Below the pieces are notes generated by a model. The model made no database searches, had not been told where the DNA came from, and saw only the letters and a list, made by a program, of their open reading frames with translations. A stretch of DNA of 64,000 nucleotides from Flavobacterium ichthyis (GTDB taxonomy: Bacteria > Bacteroidota > Bacteroidia > Flavobacteriales > Flavobacteriaceae): contig NZ_JAABLM010000003.1 of assembly GCF_009915155.1 (NCBI RefSeq), positions 124,001 to 188,000 of the forward strand, given 5' to 3'. The translations under genes were made by a program, and so were the position numbers. Below, piece after piece: positions 7,718 through 15,444 of this stretch (positions are counted from its first letter, which is position 1; each line of letters starts with the position of its first letter).

Positions 7718-8401
7718 ATGTCAATAAAAAACAACTTACTCGAAATAAAATCCTCAATTCCAGAAAATGTAACACTTGTTGCCGTTTCCAAAACGAAACC
7801 CGTTTCTGATTTAATGGAAGCCTACGAAGCGGGACAACGAATTTTTGGAGAAAATTATGTTCAGGAATTGGTTGAAAAACACGAGCAACTTCCGCAGGAT
7901 ATTGAATGGCATTTTATTGGTCACTTACAATCCAGAAAAGTAAAACAAATTGCACCTTTTGTAAGCTTGATTCACGGTGTAGATTCGTTGAAATTATTAG
8001 AAGAAATAAACAAACAAGCTTTAAAAAACAACAGAAGCATCGATTGCCTGTTGCAAATTCATATTGCCGAAGAAGACACAAAATTCGGTTTAGACGAAGT
8101 AGAATTGAATGATTTATTAGATTCTGAAACCTTCAAAAATCTAAAAAACATCAAAATAAAAGGCTTGATGGGAATGGCAACCTTCACCGAAAACCAAGAC
8201 CAAATCAAGAAAGAATTTTTACATTTGAAATCAATTTTCGACAAACTCCAAACTCCAAACTCCAAACTTACAACTCTTTCTATGGGAATGTCGGGCGATT
8301 ACAAACTTGCAATCGAATGCGGAAGTACAATGGTTCGGATTGGAAGTAGTATCTTTGGAACGAGAAGCCCCCTAACCCCCAAAGGGGGAATACAGCAATA
8401 A
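7718..8401 (+). CDS. YggS/PLPBP family pyridoxal-phosphate homeostasis protein
   Basis: The product has 227 residues. It binds pyridoxal 5'-phosphate on a TIM-barrel fold and keeps free PLP in balance. LVAVSKTKPV carries the PLP Lys (residue 26). FGENYVQEL, WHFIGHLQSRK, SIDCLLQIHIAEEDTKFG, GLMGMATF, LSMGMSGDY and STMVRIGSSIFG follow in family order. The start at ATG 7718 matches the family (MSIKNNLLEIK); a longer frame opens at 7616 inside the preceding gene. The last eleven residues (SPLTPKGGIQQ) are encoded by the GC-rich repeat at 8367-8392, so the repeat has replaced the natural end of the protein. Confidence 0.94.
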   Translation: MSIKNNLLEIKSSIPENVTLVAVSKTKPVSDLMEAYEAGQRIFGENYVQELVEKHEQLPQDIEWHFIGHLQSRKVKQIAPFVSLIHGVDSLKLLEEINKQALKNNRSIDCLLQIHIAEEDTKFGLDEVELNDLLDSETFKNLKNIKIKGLMGMATFTENQDQIKKEFLHLKSIFDKLQTPNSKLTTLSMGMSGDYKLAIECGSTMVRIGSSIFGTRSPLTPKGGIQQ

Positions 8402-8484
8402 AATAGAACTTGGGGGAATATGTATAGAAAAGAAAAAAAACTATAATTAATAATTCTTATTCCCCATTTGGGGGTTAGGGGCTT
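8367..8484. repeat. Palindromic element with terminal inverted repeats (CCCCCTAACCCCCAAAGGGGG type), copies 2 and 3
   Basis: The left end 8367-8392 (AGCCCCCTAACCCCCAAAGG...) and right end 8459-8484 (...CCATTTGGGGGTTAGGGGCTT) are inverted copies of the unit seen at 5213-5238, with about 66 AT-rich bases between them. The whole 118-bp stretch fills the junction between yggS and the exonuclease gene. The downstream ATG follows the right end with no spacer. No transposase or coding content is visible, so a MITE-like or REP-like non-autonomous element is the best description. Confidence 0.7.
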
Positions 8485-9846
8485 ATGTACACAATACTCG
8501 ACATAGAAACCACCGGAGGCCAATTCAACGAAGAAGGAATTACAGAAATAGCCATCTATAAATTTGACGGACACGAAATCGTGGACCAATTTATCAGTTT
8601 GGTCAATCCTGAAAAACCCATTCAACCTTTTGTAGTGAAATTGACAGGCATCAACAACGCCATGTTGCAAAGTGCTCCAAAGTTCTATGAAGTGGCAAAA
8701 CGTATTATCGAAATCACGCAAGACACCATTCTTGTGGCTCATAATGCTCAATTTGATTATCGAATTCTTCGTACCGAATTTTCTCGTCTTGGCTATGATT
8801 TTGAACGTCATAACATTTGCACCGTCGAATTGGCCAAAAAATTAATTCCCGAGCAACCATCTTATAGTTTAGGAAAATTAGTTCGTGCACTCGGAATTCC
8901 GATGGCTGATAGACACCGGGCTTCGGGAGATGCATTGGCGACAGCTAAATTATTTAAAATACTTTTAGATAAAGACTTAGAAAAAGAAATAGTTAAAAGT
9001 TTTATCAAAACAGAAACTGAAAAAAAACTTCCCCAAAAATTTTTAGAAATTGTAGCCAAATTACCTTCAACTACTGGAATTTACTATATTCATAACCAAA
9101 ATGGCGAAGTTATTTACATCGGTAAAAGCAGAAATATCAAAAAAAGGGTCAACCAACATTTTACGAGTCAATCCTCAAAATCAAAAAAAATACAACAGGA
9201 AGTTTTTGAGGTCACTTACGAAGAAACGGGAAGTGAACTTATCGCCTTGTTAAAAGAATCCGAAGAGATTAAAATCAACAAACCGAAATACAACCGTTCG
9301 CAAAAAAAAGTAATTTTCCCGTGGTCAATATACAGCGAATTCGATAAAAACGGCTACCTTTCATTAACGATTCAGCCAACCAATACACTAAAAAACGAAG
9401 TTATTTCGTTCGCCTCCCAGATAGAAGCCAGAAATTTTTTGTTTAAAATCACTGATGAATTTCAGCTTTGCCAAAAAATTAATAAATTAGATAAGCCTAA
9501 AACCCATTGTTTTCCCTTTAAAGTAAATCAATGTTTTGGAGCTTGTGTTAACCAAGAAAATCCGGTTGAGTATAACAACCGCGTAAATCAATTTTTGCAA
9601 AAAAATAAATTTCACAGCCAAAACCTCATCATAGTAGATCGAGGCAGAAACCTTCAAGAACGAAGTGCGATTCTTTTAGAAAATGGCATTTTTAATGGAA
9701 TTGCGTACTTTGAACTTAATTATCAAGTGAGCAAAATTGACATTTTAAAAAATATCATTGTAAAAATGGAACACACCAAAGACGCCAAACAACTCATCCT
9801 AAACTACATATCAAAAAATAAAGTTCAGAAGATAATTCATTTCTAA
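8485..9846 (+). CDS. DnaQ-type 3'-5' exonuclease fused to a UvrC-type GIY-YIG nuclease
   Basis: The product has 453 residues. The N-terminal domain (about 1-165) is a DEDDh exonuclease: D6-x-E8 (DIET), D91 (AHNAQFDY) and H144/D149 (RHRASGD). The middle domain (about 193-275) is GIY-YIG: GIYYI at 198-202, YIGKSRNIKKRVNQHF at 211-226, ending in a Glu-rich ESEEIKINKPKYN. The remaining about 180 residues resemble the UvrC/Cho family continuation with a Cys-containing KTHCFPFKVNQCFGACVN. This fusion is known in several bacterial lineages as a Cho-like repair protein, and a role in DNA repair is inferred. The ATG follows the palindromic repeat directly. Confidence 0.9.
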   Translation: MYTILDIETTGGQFNEEGITEIAIYKFDGHEIVDQFISLVNPEKPIQPFVVKLTGINNAMLQSAPKFYEVAKRIIEITQDTILVAHNAQFDYRILRTEFSRLGYDFERHNICTVELAKKLIPEQPSYSLGKLVRALGIPMADRHRASGDALATAKLFKILLDKDLEKEIVKSFIKTETEKKLPQKFLEIVAKLPSTTGIYYIHNQNGEVIYIGKSRNIKKRVNQHFTSQSSKSKKIQQEVFEVTYEETGSELIALLKESEEIKINKPKYNRSQKKVIFPWSIYSEFDKNGYLSLTIQPTNTLKNEVISFASQIEARNFLFKITDEFQLCQKINKLDKPKTHCFPFKVNQCFGACVNQENPVEYNNRVNQFLQKNKFHSQNLIIVDRGRNLQERSAILLENGIFNGIAYFELNYQVSKIDILKNIIVKMEHTKDAKQLILNYISKNKVQKIIHF

Positions 9847-9864
9847 AGAAATATTTTAACTGCA

Positions 9865-10692
9865 ATGAAAGAAGACAAAAGCGGATTCGAAATTTTCCGA
9901 CAAAGGGTAAATATCATCATTCACGGCGTCAATACGCCAGCTGGACGACTTTTCGACATCATTTTACTCGGACTCATTTTGCTAAGTGTAGTACTTGTTG
10001 CGCTCGAAAGTGTCAAAAGTTTAGACATTATTTACCACAATTTTTTCATCGTTTCGGAGTGGATTATCACCATTTTTTTCTCAATTGAGTATATTTTACG
10101 CATCATCTCCAGCCGAAAACCTTTAAGATACATTTTTAGTTTCTACGGTATCATCGATTTTATTTCTATACTTCCCATGTACCTCTCATTTTTTGCGCCA
10201 AGCACGAAAACCTTAGCCATCGTGAGAGCCTTGAGATTGCTCAGATTATTTCGAATTCTAAACCTTGTGCAATTCTCAGGATCAGCATCCCAACTTCGAT
10301 TAGCCATCAATGCCAGCCGAACAAAAATTATTGTTTTCGTTTATTTTGTTTTTATATTATCGATACTTTTAGGAACCATCATGTACGTTGTTGAAAGTCC
10401 AGATAGCGGCTTTACCAGCATCCCAACCAGCATTTATTGGTGTATCGTAACACTCACAACCGTAGGTTACGGAGACATCGCGCCAATTACACCACTCGGA
10501 AAAGCCATCGCCTCATTCATCATGATCTTGGGTTATGGAATAATCGCGGTTCCCACAGGAATCGTCACTGCCGAACTCGCAACAAGCGGAAAAAAAAGAA
10601 AACTACTCCCAGGAACCTGCCCAAATTGTGGTACTAGCGATCATAGAAACACCGCCGATTTCTGCTACAAATGCGGAACTTCCCTACCCTGA
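9865..10692 (+). CDS. Voltage-gated-type potassium channel with a C-terminal zinc ribbon
   Basis: The product has 275 residues. Six transmembrane segments fit the Kv pattern. S4 is VRALRLLRLFRIL (residues 120-132) with Arg every third residue, and the selectivity filter is TTVGYGD (198-204). The pore helix and S6 follow (FIMILGYGIIAVPTGIV). The C-terminus ends in a short zinc ribbon with CPNCG (Cys252/255) and CYKCG (Cys267/270), an uncommon cytoplasmic tail for such a small channel. It starts 18 nt after the exonuclease stop. Potassium selectivity is inferred from the filter. Confidence 0.92.
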   Translation: MKEDKSGFEIFRQRVNIIIHGVNTPAGRLFDIILLGLILLSVVLVALESVKSLDIIYHNFFIVSEWIITIFFSIEYILRIISSRKPLRYIFSFYGIIDFISILPMYLSFFAPSTKTLAIVRALRLLRLFRILNLVQFSGSASQLRLAINASRTKIIVFVYFVFILSILLGTIMYVVESPDSGFTSIPTSIYWCIVTLTTVGYGDIAPITPLGKAIASFIMILGYGIIAVPTGIVTAELATSGKKRKLLPGTCPNCGTSDHRNTADFCYKCGTSLP

Positions 10693-10704
10693 TTATTTTT
10701 TTTT

Positions 10705-10847
10705 CAGGAGCTAATCCGGCTATCCGTTTCAATTCCTCATTTAAACCGCTGTTTTTCTGTCGTTAAAAAAGGAGCTCCTGCGTCGCTCTTTTTTTCCGAG
10801 AAAAACAAGCACTTTAAATTCCGGGATTTCCACTTCTATCCGGGCTA
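10705..10847 (-). repeat. Dispersed structured element, copy B (minus orientation)
   Basis: The minus strand reads TAGCCCGGATAGAAGTGGAAATCC, then GAGCGACGCAGGAGCTCCTTTTTT in the centre, then AACGGATAGCCGGATTAGCTCC followed by an A-run. It is the cleanest copy lacking the 16-bp palindrome insertion. The 3' end lies about 12 nt from the ion-channel stop codon at 10692, and the T-run on the plus strand could act as part of a terminator. Confidence 0.75.
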
Positions 10848-10860
10848 TTTTAGATGTAGG

Positions 10861-10902
10861 ATTTTAGATTTATGATTTTAGATTTATGATTTTAGATTTA
10901 TG
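10861..10902. repeat. Three tandem copies of the 14-mer ATTTTAGATTTATG
   Basis: Three exact 14-bp units run head to tail, flanked by partial units on both sides (10849-10860 and 10903-10912). They lie in the 371-nt gap before miaA, which otherwise holds structured element copy B and the ATTCGTGCATTCGTGG repeat. Confidence 0.8.
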
Positions 10903-10960
10903 ATTTATGATTAAAGGATCCAAGGATCGAAAGATGCGAAAATTTTAAAAATCATAAAAA

Positions 10961-11040
10961 TTCTGTAATCTGTGGCTAGAAAATAATTCGTGCATTCGTG
11001 GTGATATAAATCAACTACAAAAAAATACCGCATTCGTGGC
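10961..11040 (+). repeat. Dispersed repeat AATCTGTGG...ATTCGTGCATTCGTGG, forward copy
   Basis: AATCTGTGGCTAG at about 10969 is followed by ATTCGTGCATTCGTGG at about 10987 and a further GCATTCGTGGC just before the miaA promoter. The same pair of blocks occurs in inverse orientation at 12742-12800, so the copies flank miaA and the thioesterase gene. Confidence 0.6.
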
Positions 11041-11050
11041 AAATAAAAAT

Positions 11051-11058
11051 TAACTTTG
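11051..11058 (+). promoter_or_regulatory. miaA -7 box, TAACTTTG
   Basis: An exact TAnnTTTG match ends 6 nt before the miaA ATG at 11065, implying a leaderless or near-leaderless transcript. No good TTG element lies at the -33 position. Confidence 0.55.
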
Positions 11059-11064
11059 CAACAA

Positions 11065-11985
11065 ATGAAAAAACTCATTACCGTCATCGGGCCAACCGCC
11101 ATTGGAAAAACCGCATTAGCCATCAAACTGGCCAAACATTTTAATGCCGAAATCATTTCCTGCGATTCCCGACAATTCTTTCAAGAAATGGAAATTGGTA
11201 CAGCCGTTCCATCTCCAGAAGAATTGGCTTCAGCCAAACACCATTTCATTCAAACCAAATCGATTTTAGATAAATATACCGTTGGTGATTTTGAGCGCGA
11301 AGCCTTGGCGAAAATTGACGAATTATTCCTGACAAACGATTATGTGATTCTCGTTGGTGGTTCCGGTTTATACGTAGATGCCATTTTAAAAGGCTTTGAC
11401 AGTTTTCCAGAAATTGAAAATTCTGTTCGCCAAGAAATTATCACCAATTACGAAAAATACGGACTTGAATTTCTCCAACAAAAATTACAAGAATTAGACC
11501 CCGAATATTTCGAAAAATTAAAAACCGAAAATCCTCAAACGCTCCAAAACCCACAGCGAATGATGCGTTTTGTAGAAGTTTGTGTAGGAAGTGGAAAACC
11601 GTATTCTACTTTTTTAAATCAAGAAAAAACCAGAAGAAATTTTACGCCAATCATTATTGGTATTGAAGGCGAACGTCAAGAAATGTACGACAGAATCAAT
11701 CTTCGAGTGGATTTAATGATGCAAAATGGATTACTAGAAGAAGCCCAAAAATTATATCCAAACAAAAACTTGAACGCTTTACAAACCGTTGGTTACCGCG
11801 AATTATTCGCTTATTTTGACGGCGATTTCACTTTAGATTTTGCCGTTGAAGAAATCAAGAAAAACACCAGACGGTTTGCCAAACGCCAACTCACTTGGTT
11901 TAAACGAACAGAAAATGTGAGTTGGTATGATTACAAAACGGATTTTAAGGAAATCTTAAAAAAACTCCAAACTAACAACTTTTAA
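11065..11985 (+). CDS. miaA: tRNA dimethylallyltransferase MiaA
   Basis: The product has 306 residues. It transfers a dimethylallyl group to A37 of tRNAs reading UNN codons. The N-terminal P-loop is GPTAIGKTALAI (residues 9-20). CDSRQFFQEMEIGTA is the tRNA-binding DSRQ motif, and GGSGLYVDAILKGFD, RMMRFVEV, TVGYRELFAYFDG and TRRFAKRQLTWFKR follow as in the family. The start is ATG 11065 (MKKLITVIGPTA). A TTG nine bases upstream is part of the -7 promoter box and is not a plausible start. The thioesterase gene begins 15 nt after the stop and may be co-transcribed. Confidence 0.96.
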   Translation: MKKLITVIGPTAIGKTALAIKLAKHFNAEIISCDSRQFFQEMEIGTAVPSPEELASAKHHFIQTKSILDKYTVGDFEREALAKIDELFLTNDYVILVGGSGLYVDAILKGFDSFPEIENSVRQEIITNYEKYGLEFLQQKLQELDPEYFEKLKTENPQTLQNPQRMMRFVEVCVGSGKPYSTFLNQEKTRRNFTPIIIGIEGERQEMYDRINLRVDLMMQNGLLEEAQKLYPNKNLNALQTVGYRELFAYFDGDFTLDFAVEEIKKNTRRFAKRQLTWFKRTENVSWYDYKTDFKEILKKLQTNNF

Positions 11986-12000
11986 ATCCTCACTCAAAAA

Positions 12001-12738
12001 ATGCCAATTGCTCCAAACTTTTCATCTATTCACGAAGTCAACTTTGAAATTAACTTTACACAATGTTTGCCTAATGGTTTTTTGAAAATTACGGAATTAT
12101 GTAACATTTTACAACTTACCGCTGCTGATCATGCGGAAGTTGGTGGACTAAGTTTCACGGATATGCAGGAGTTTAATCAGGCTTGGGTGATGAGTAGAAT
12201 GCGTTTAGAAATTCATTTATTACCCAAATGGCGTGACAAAATTAGGGTAAAAACGTGGATTGTTTCGCTAGAAAATTCTCGTTCAGTTAGAGCTTTGGAG
12301 GTTTGGCTTGGCGAGGAAAAATTAGTGGGTTGCGAAACATATTGGGCCGTGTTTAATACAAAATTGCGTCGTCCGGAAGCTTTGGTTTTGCCGCACGAAC
12401 ATTTTGAAAAATTTCCTGAAAAATTCTCAACAAATGAGCGTGTGAAAAAGATTGATTTGCCGAATGATTCAAAAGTTTTGAGTGAGCGAAAAGTTGTTTT
12501 TTCGGATTTGGATATTGTAAATCACGTGAATAATGTGAAATATTTAGAATGGGTTTTGGACGTGTTGGATCCTAAAATTATTTTGAAACAGCAAATTAAA
12601 AACATTGATATGAATTTTATGAAGGAGTTGATGTTGAAGGATGAATTTTGGGTAAAAGGCTTTATTGAGGATCATAAAATGATTTTTTCGGTTGAGAAAG
12701 AGGAGAAAACCTGTTTTGGATTGGAATTACAATTTTAG
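12001..12738 (+). CDS. Acyl-ACP thioesterase
   Basis: The product has 245 residues with two hot-dog folds. It releases free fatty acids from acyl carrier protein. Family marks are the N-terminal ITELCNILQLTAADHAEVGG, WVMSRMRLEIHLLPKWRD, and the second domain's SDLDIVNHVNNVKYLEWVLD, which contains the Asn-His pair typical of the plant FatA/FatB and bacterial homologs. ATG at 12001, 15 nt after miaA. It could supply or recycle fatty acids; the exact substrate length is not evident. Confidence 0.9.
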   Translation: MPIAPNFSSIHEVNFEINFTQCLPNGFLKITELCNILQLTAADHAEVGGLSFTDMQEFNQAWVMSRMRLEIHLLPKWRDKIRVKTWIVSLENSRSVRALEVWLGEEKLVGCETYWAVFNTKLRRPEALVLPHEHFEKFPEKFSTNERVKKIDLPNDSKVLSERKVVFSDLDIVNHVNNVKYLEWVLDVLDPKIILKQQIKNIDMNFMKELMLKDEFWVKGFIEDHKMIFSVEKEEKTCFGLELQF

Positions 12739-12741
12739 TTT

Positions 12742-12800
12742 TGCCACGAATGCACGAATGTTTTTCTTGCTTCAATTTTTTTACCACAGATTGATATATT
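12742..12800 (-). repeat. Dispersed repeat ATTCGTGCATTCGTGGC, inverse copy
   Basis: GCCACGAATGCACGAATG starts 3 nt after the thioesterase stop, and ACCACAGATTGATAT follows. Read on the minus strand these are the same two blocks in the same order as at 10961-11005. Confidence 0.6.
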
Positions 12801-12860
12801 TCTGGGTTTTTAAATTTTTCAAATTTTTTCAATTTAAAATCTTATACCTTATATCTAGAG

Positions 12861-13016
12861 TTAGCCCGGATTGAAGTGGAAAGCTTTTTTGATCAACCGA
12901 CATTTTTTGCCGGCTAAAAAGAGCGACTCCCGAACCTTCGGGAGAAGCTCCTTTTTAGTTGTGCAAAAAAGGAGGTTTAAAAAAAACTTGGAGCGGAAAG
13001 CCGGAAATAGCTCCTT
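12861..13016 (+). repeat. Dispersed structured element, copy C (plus orientation)
   Basis: It runs from TTAGCCCGGATTGAAGTGGAAAG at the 5' end, through AGAGCGAC / AAGCTCCTTTTTAG with a 16-bp palindrome between, to GGAGCGGAAAGCCGG and AAATAGCTCC with an A-run. The 3' end faces the stop codon of the response regulator gene on the minus strand. With the short repeat at 12742-12800 it accounts for most of the 319-nt gap. Confidence 0.75.
12928..12943. repeat. 16-bp palindrome TCCCGA-ACC-TTCGGGA
   Basis: It sits between GAGCGAC and GAAGCTCC, i.e. in the apical loop of the central hairpin of element copy C. Copy B at the same point has only GCAG. Confidence 0.8.
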
Positions 13017-13029
13017 AAAAAACAAAAAA

Positions 13030-13053
13030 AAAGCTCCGGTTTCCCGAAGCTCA
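13030..13053 (-). terminator. Terminator of the response regulator operon
   Basis: On the minus strand GAGCTTCGG-GAAA-CCGGAGCT is followed by nine T residues, a GNRA-like loop with a T-tail, 5 nt after the stop of the response regulator gene. Confidence 0.75.
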
Positions 13054-13057
13054 ATGT

Positions 13058-13771
13058 TTATTCTGCTTTATTTTTGATTACAAGTCTGAATCCTTCTCCG
13101 TGGATGTTGAGGATTTCTACGTCTTCATCGGCTTTGAGGTATTTACGCAATTTGGCGATGTACACGTCCATACTTCTTGAGGTGAAGTAGTTGTCGTCTC
13201 TCCAGATTTTTGTAAGGGCTAACTCTCTTGGCATTAGGTCGTTTTCATGAAGCGCGAGCATTTTGAGTAGTTCGTTTTCTTTTGGCGATAGCTTGATTGG
13301 CTCGTCGTTTTTGTAGGTAAGGAAACGAAGTTTAGAGTTGAGATGGAAGTTCCCAATTTGAAACTCGAACTTGGTGTTATCTGTCTTGCTGTCAGAGGCT
13401 TTTCGCTGGATGATGGCTTTGATTTTCATAAGCAAAACTTCGGAGTCGAAAGGTTTGTTCAGGTAATCGTCTGCGCCAACTTTGTAGCCTTTTAAGACGT
13501 CTTCTTTCATTGATTTTGCGGTAAGGAAGATCAATGGAATGTCTTTATTTTTTTCTCTGATTTCTTTTGCTAAAGTATATCCGTCTTTGTAAGGCATCAT
13601 TACATCTAGGATGCACAAATCAAAGGTGTCTTTTTTGAATTTTTCGAAACCTTCCATTCCGTTTTTAGCCAAGGTTACATCAAAATCGTTAAGACTAAGG
13701 TAATCTTTGAGGATGGAGCCGAAGTTCGGGTCGTCTTCAACTAAAAGGATTTTCTTGTTTACATTTTCCAT
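13058..13771 (-). CDS. OmpR-family response regulator, partner of the adjacent histidine kinase
   Basis: The product has 237 residues. The receiver domain carries the acidic pair in LLVEDDPNF, the phosphorylated Asp56 (LCILDVMMPYKDG) and Lys in KPFDSEVLL. The C-terminal winged helix (about 135-235) has the LSPKENELLKML and SRSMDVYIAKLRKYL blocks of OmpR/PhoB DNA-binding domains. It lies 3 nt after the kinase gene in one operon. The pair resembles RprX/RprY of Bacteroides, but the signal and targets are not known here, so I give no symbol. Confidence 0.93.
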   Translation of the reverse strand: MENVNKKILLVEDDPNFGSILKDYLSLNDFDVTLAKNGMEGFEKFKKDTFDLCILDVMMPYKDGYTLAKEIREKNKDIPLIFLTAKSMKEDVLKGYKVGADDYLNKPFDSEVLLMKIKAIIQRKASDSKTDNTKFEFQIGNFHLNSKLRFLTYKNDEPIKLSPKENELLKMLALHENDLMPRELALTKIWRDDNYFTSRSMDVYIAKLRKYLKADEDVEILNIHGEGFRLVIKNKAE

Positions 13772-13774
13772 AGC

Positions 13775-15364
13775 TTAATTTATTAGTGGTAATTTTATTA
13801 TGAAGGTGCTACCCTTCCCTTTTTCGCTTTCTACAAATATTTGACCGTTATGGTCGTCAATAATTCTTTTTACGTAGGCTAGACCAAGTCCATGTCCTTT
13901 TACGTCGTGGCGGTCGCCGGTGTGTTCTCTATAAAATTTTTCGAACACTCTTTTTTGAGCGGTTTTGCTCATGCCTTGGCCTTGGTCTTTTACTTTAATG
14001 AGTACAAAATCTTTTACATTTTCTGTGTAAACATCAATTACAGGAGCTTCAGGCGAATATTTTATGGCGTTGTCGAGTACATTTACAATCACATTTGTAA
14101 AGTGTACATCGTTTACTAGTGTTGTGGTTCGTGCAGCATCAAAATGTGTATTGATGGTTCCTTGTCGATCTTCTACGATAAGGGCTACGTGTTCCACGGC
14201 ATCTTCAATAATGTTATGAACGTCAAATGGTTCTTTATTTATTTCGAGTTCTTTTTTCTCAAGTTTTGATATTCTTAATACGTTTTCTACTTGTGCATGC
14301 ATTCGCTTGTTTTCATCGCGAATCATTTGCAGATAACGAAATATTTTTTCTTTGTCATCAATTACTTTCGGGCTTTTAATGGCGTCAAGAGCAAGGTTGA
14401 TGGTTGCAATTGGCGTTTTAAATTCGTGTGTCATGTTATTAATGAAATCGGTTTTGATTTCAGAAATCTGACGTTGCTTGATGAGTTGGTTTAACGCGCT
14501 TGCGTAAGCAATGATGATGATTAAGGTGAACGTTATGGACAGAATGGTGATTCCTACCAAATCCGTAAACAAAAATTTCTTTTTTTCGGGAAAAGAAATT
14601 AAGAGTTGGTATTTACTATTACCTTCATTGTCCACGAAAATCGGGGTTTGAAACGTTGATGTTTTGTCGAACGTAAAATTTTCCGATTTTATTTTTGTTG
14701 CCAGTCCATCGCTGTATATTCCAAATTCAAATGGTGTTTTTACTTCGTATTGTTTGAGTTCATCTTCAAGCATTCGTTGCAACCTTTCTTTAGATATACG
14801 ATCTTTAAGCGGTTTGGTTTCGGCAATGTCTTTTAAAAACATTTCAAACTGAGCGTTTTCCAATATTTCTATGTTTCCAGATTTTTCAATGGTAATATCT
14901 GGAGTTGTGTTTCGTATTATGGAAGAATTATCCACTCTATTCCCGGAATAAATTTCAGTTCGCCTTTTGGCGGTAAATCCGGGTATTTTTGCAACTGAAT
15001 CTTTGGTTTTTTTATCAAAGAACGATAGGTTAACATTATAATCTTCTGCCACAATATTGCTGGAATAGATGACAGTTTCATTTGTAGCTTTGTTTTTTTG
15101 TACCAAATAAAAATCAAGTAGTTGACTTTTATCGGGTGTTTTCCCAATGCTATCTTTTAAAACTCTATATTGACTGATGTAGTTGTATGCTTCTTGTTGT
15201 TTCATTTTTTCAGAAACATTCCCAATAACGGATTGTACATGGTATTTAAATTGTTCTTCGTTATTTTTAAACGAGGTATAAATTAAATACAATTGTACTA
15301 ATATGATTCCAATGAGGGAAAGACTCATCAGCAAAACTAGTAAACGAAATAACGTTTTATTCAT
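13775..15364 (-). CDS. Membrane sensor histidine kinase
   Basis: The product has 529 residues. A first transmembrane segment (about 8-30), an extracytoplasmic sensor region of about 230 residues and a second segment (about 268-292) precede the H-box MTHEFKTPIATI with His313. The ATPase domain follows with N-box NVLDNAIKYSP, G1 VKDQGQGMS and G2 GHGLGLAYVKRII. The sensor part shows no domain I recognise. It precedes the response regulator by 3 nt and is preceded by a textbook promoter 5 nt from its ATG. The system resembles RprX/RprY by domain architecture. Confidence 0.93.
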   Translation of the reverse strand: MNKTLFRLLVLLMSLSLIGIILVQLYLIYTSFKNNEEQFKYHVQSVIGNVSEKMKQQEAYNYISQYRVLKDSIGKTPDKSQLLDFYLVQKNKATNETVIYSSNIVAEDYNVNLSFFDKKTKDSVAKIPGFTAKRRTEIYSGNRVDNSSIIRNTTPDITIEKSGNIEILENAQFEMFLKDIAETKPLKDRISKERLQRMLEDELKQYEVKTPFEFGIYSDGLATKIKSENFTFDKTSTFQTPIFVDNEGNSKYQLLISFPEKKKFLFTDLVGITILSITFTLIIIIAYASALNQLIKQRQISEIKTDFINNMTHEFKTPIATINLALDAIKSPKVIDDKEKIFRYLQMIRDENKRMHAQVENVLRISKLEKKELEINKEPFDVHNIIEDAVEHVALIVEDRQGTINTHFDAARTTTLVNDVHFTNVIVNVLDNAIKYSPEAPVIDVYTENVKDFVLIKVKDQGQGMSKTAQKRVFEKFYREHTGDRHDVKGHGLGLAYVKRIIDDHNGQIFVESEKGKGSTFIIKLPLIN

Positions 15365-15369
15365 CGTCT

Positions 15370-15401
15370 CAAAATTAACATTTTAACATTTAAAGCATCA
15401 A
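15370..15401 (-). promoter_or_regulatory. Promoter of the two-component operon, TTG-N21-TAATTTTG
   Basis: On the minus strand TTG (15399-15401) and TAATTTTG (15370-15377) are 21 nt apart, fully matching the Bacteroidota consensus. Only 5 nt (AGACG) separate the box from the kinase ATG, so the mRNA is probably leaderless. Confidence 0.75.
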
Positions 15402-15444
15402 TACATTAACCAAACATTAACATCTCATACTTATTTTATGGATT

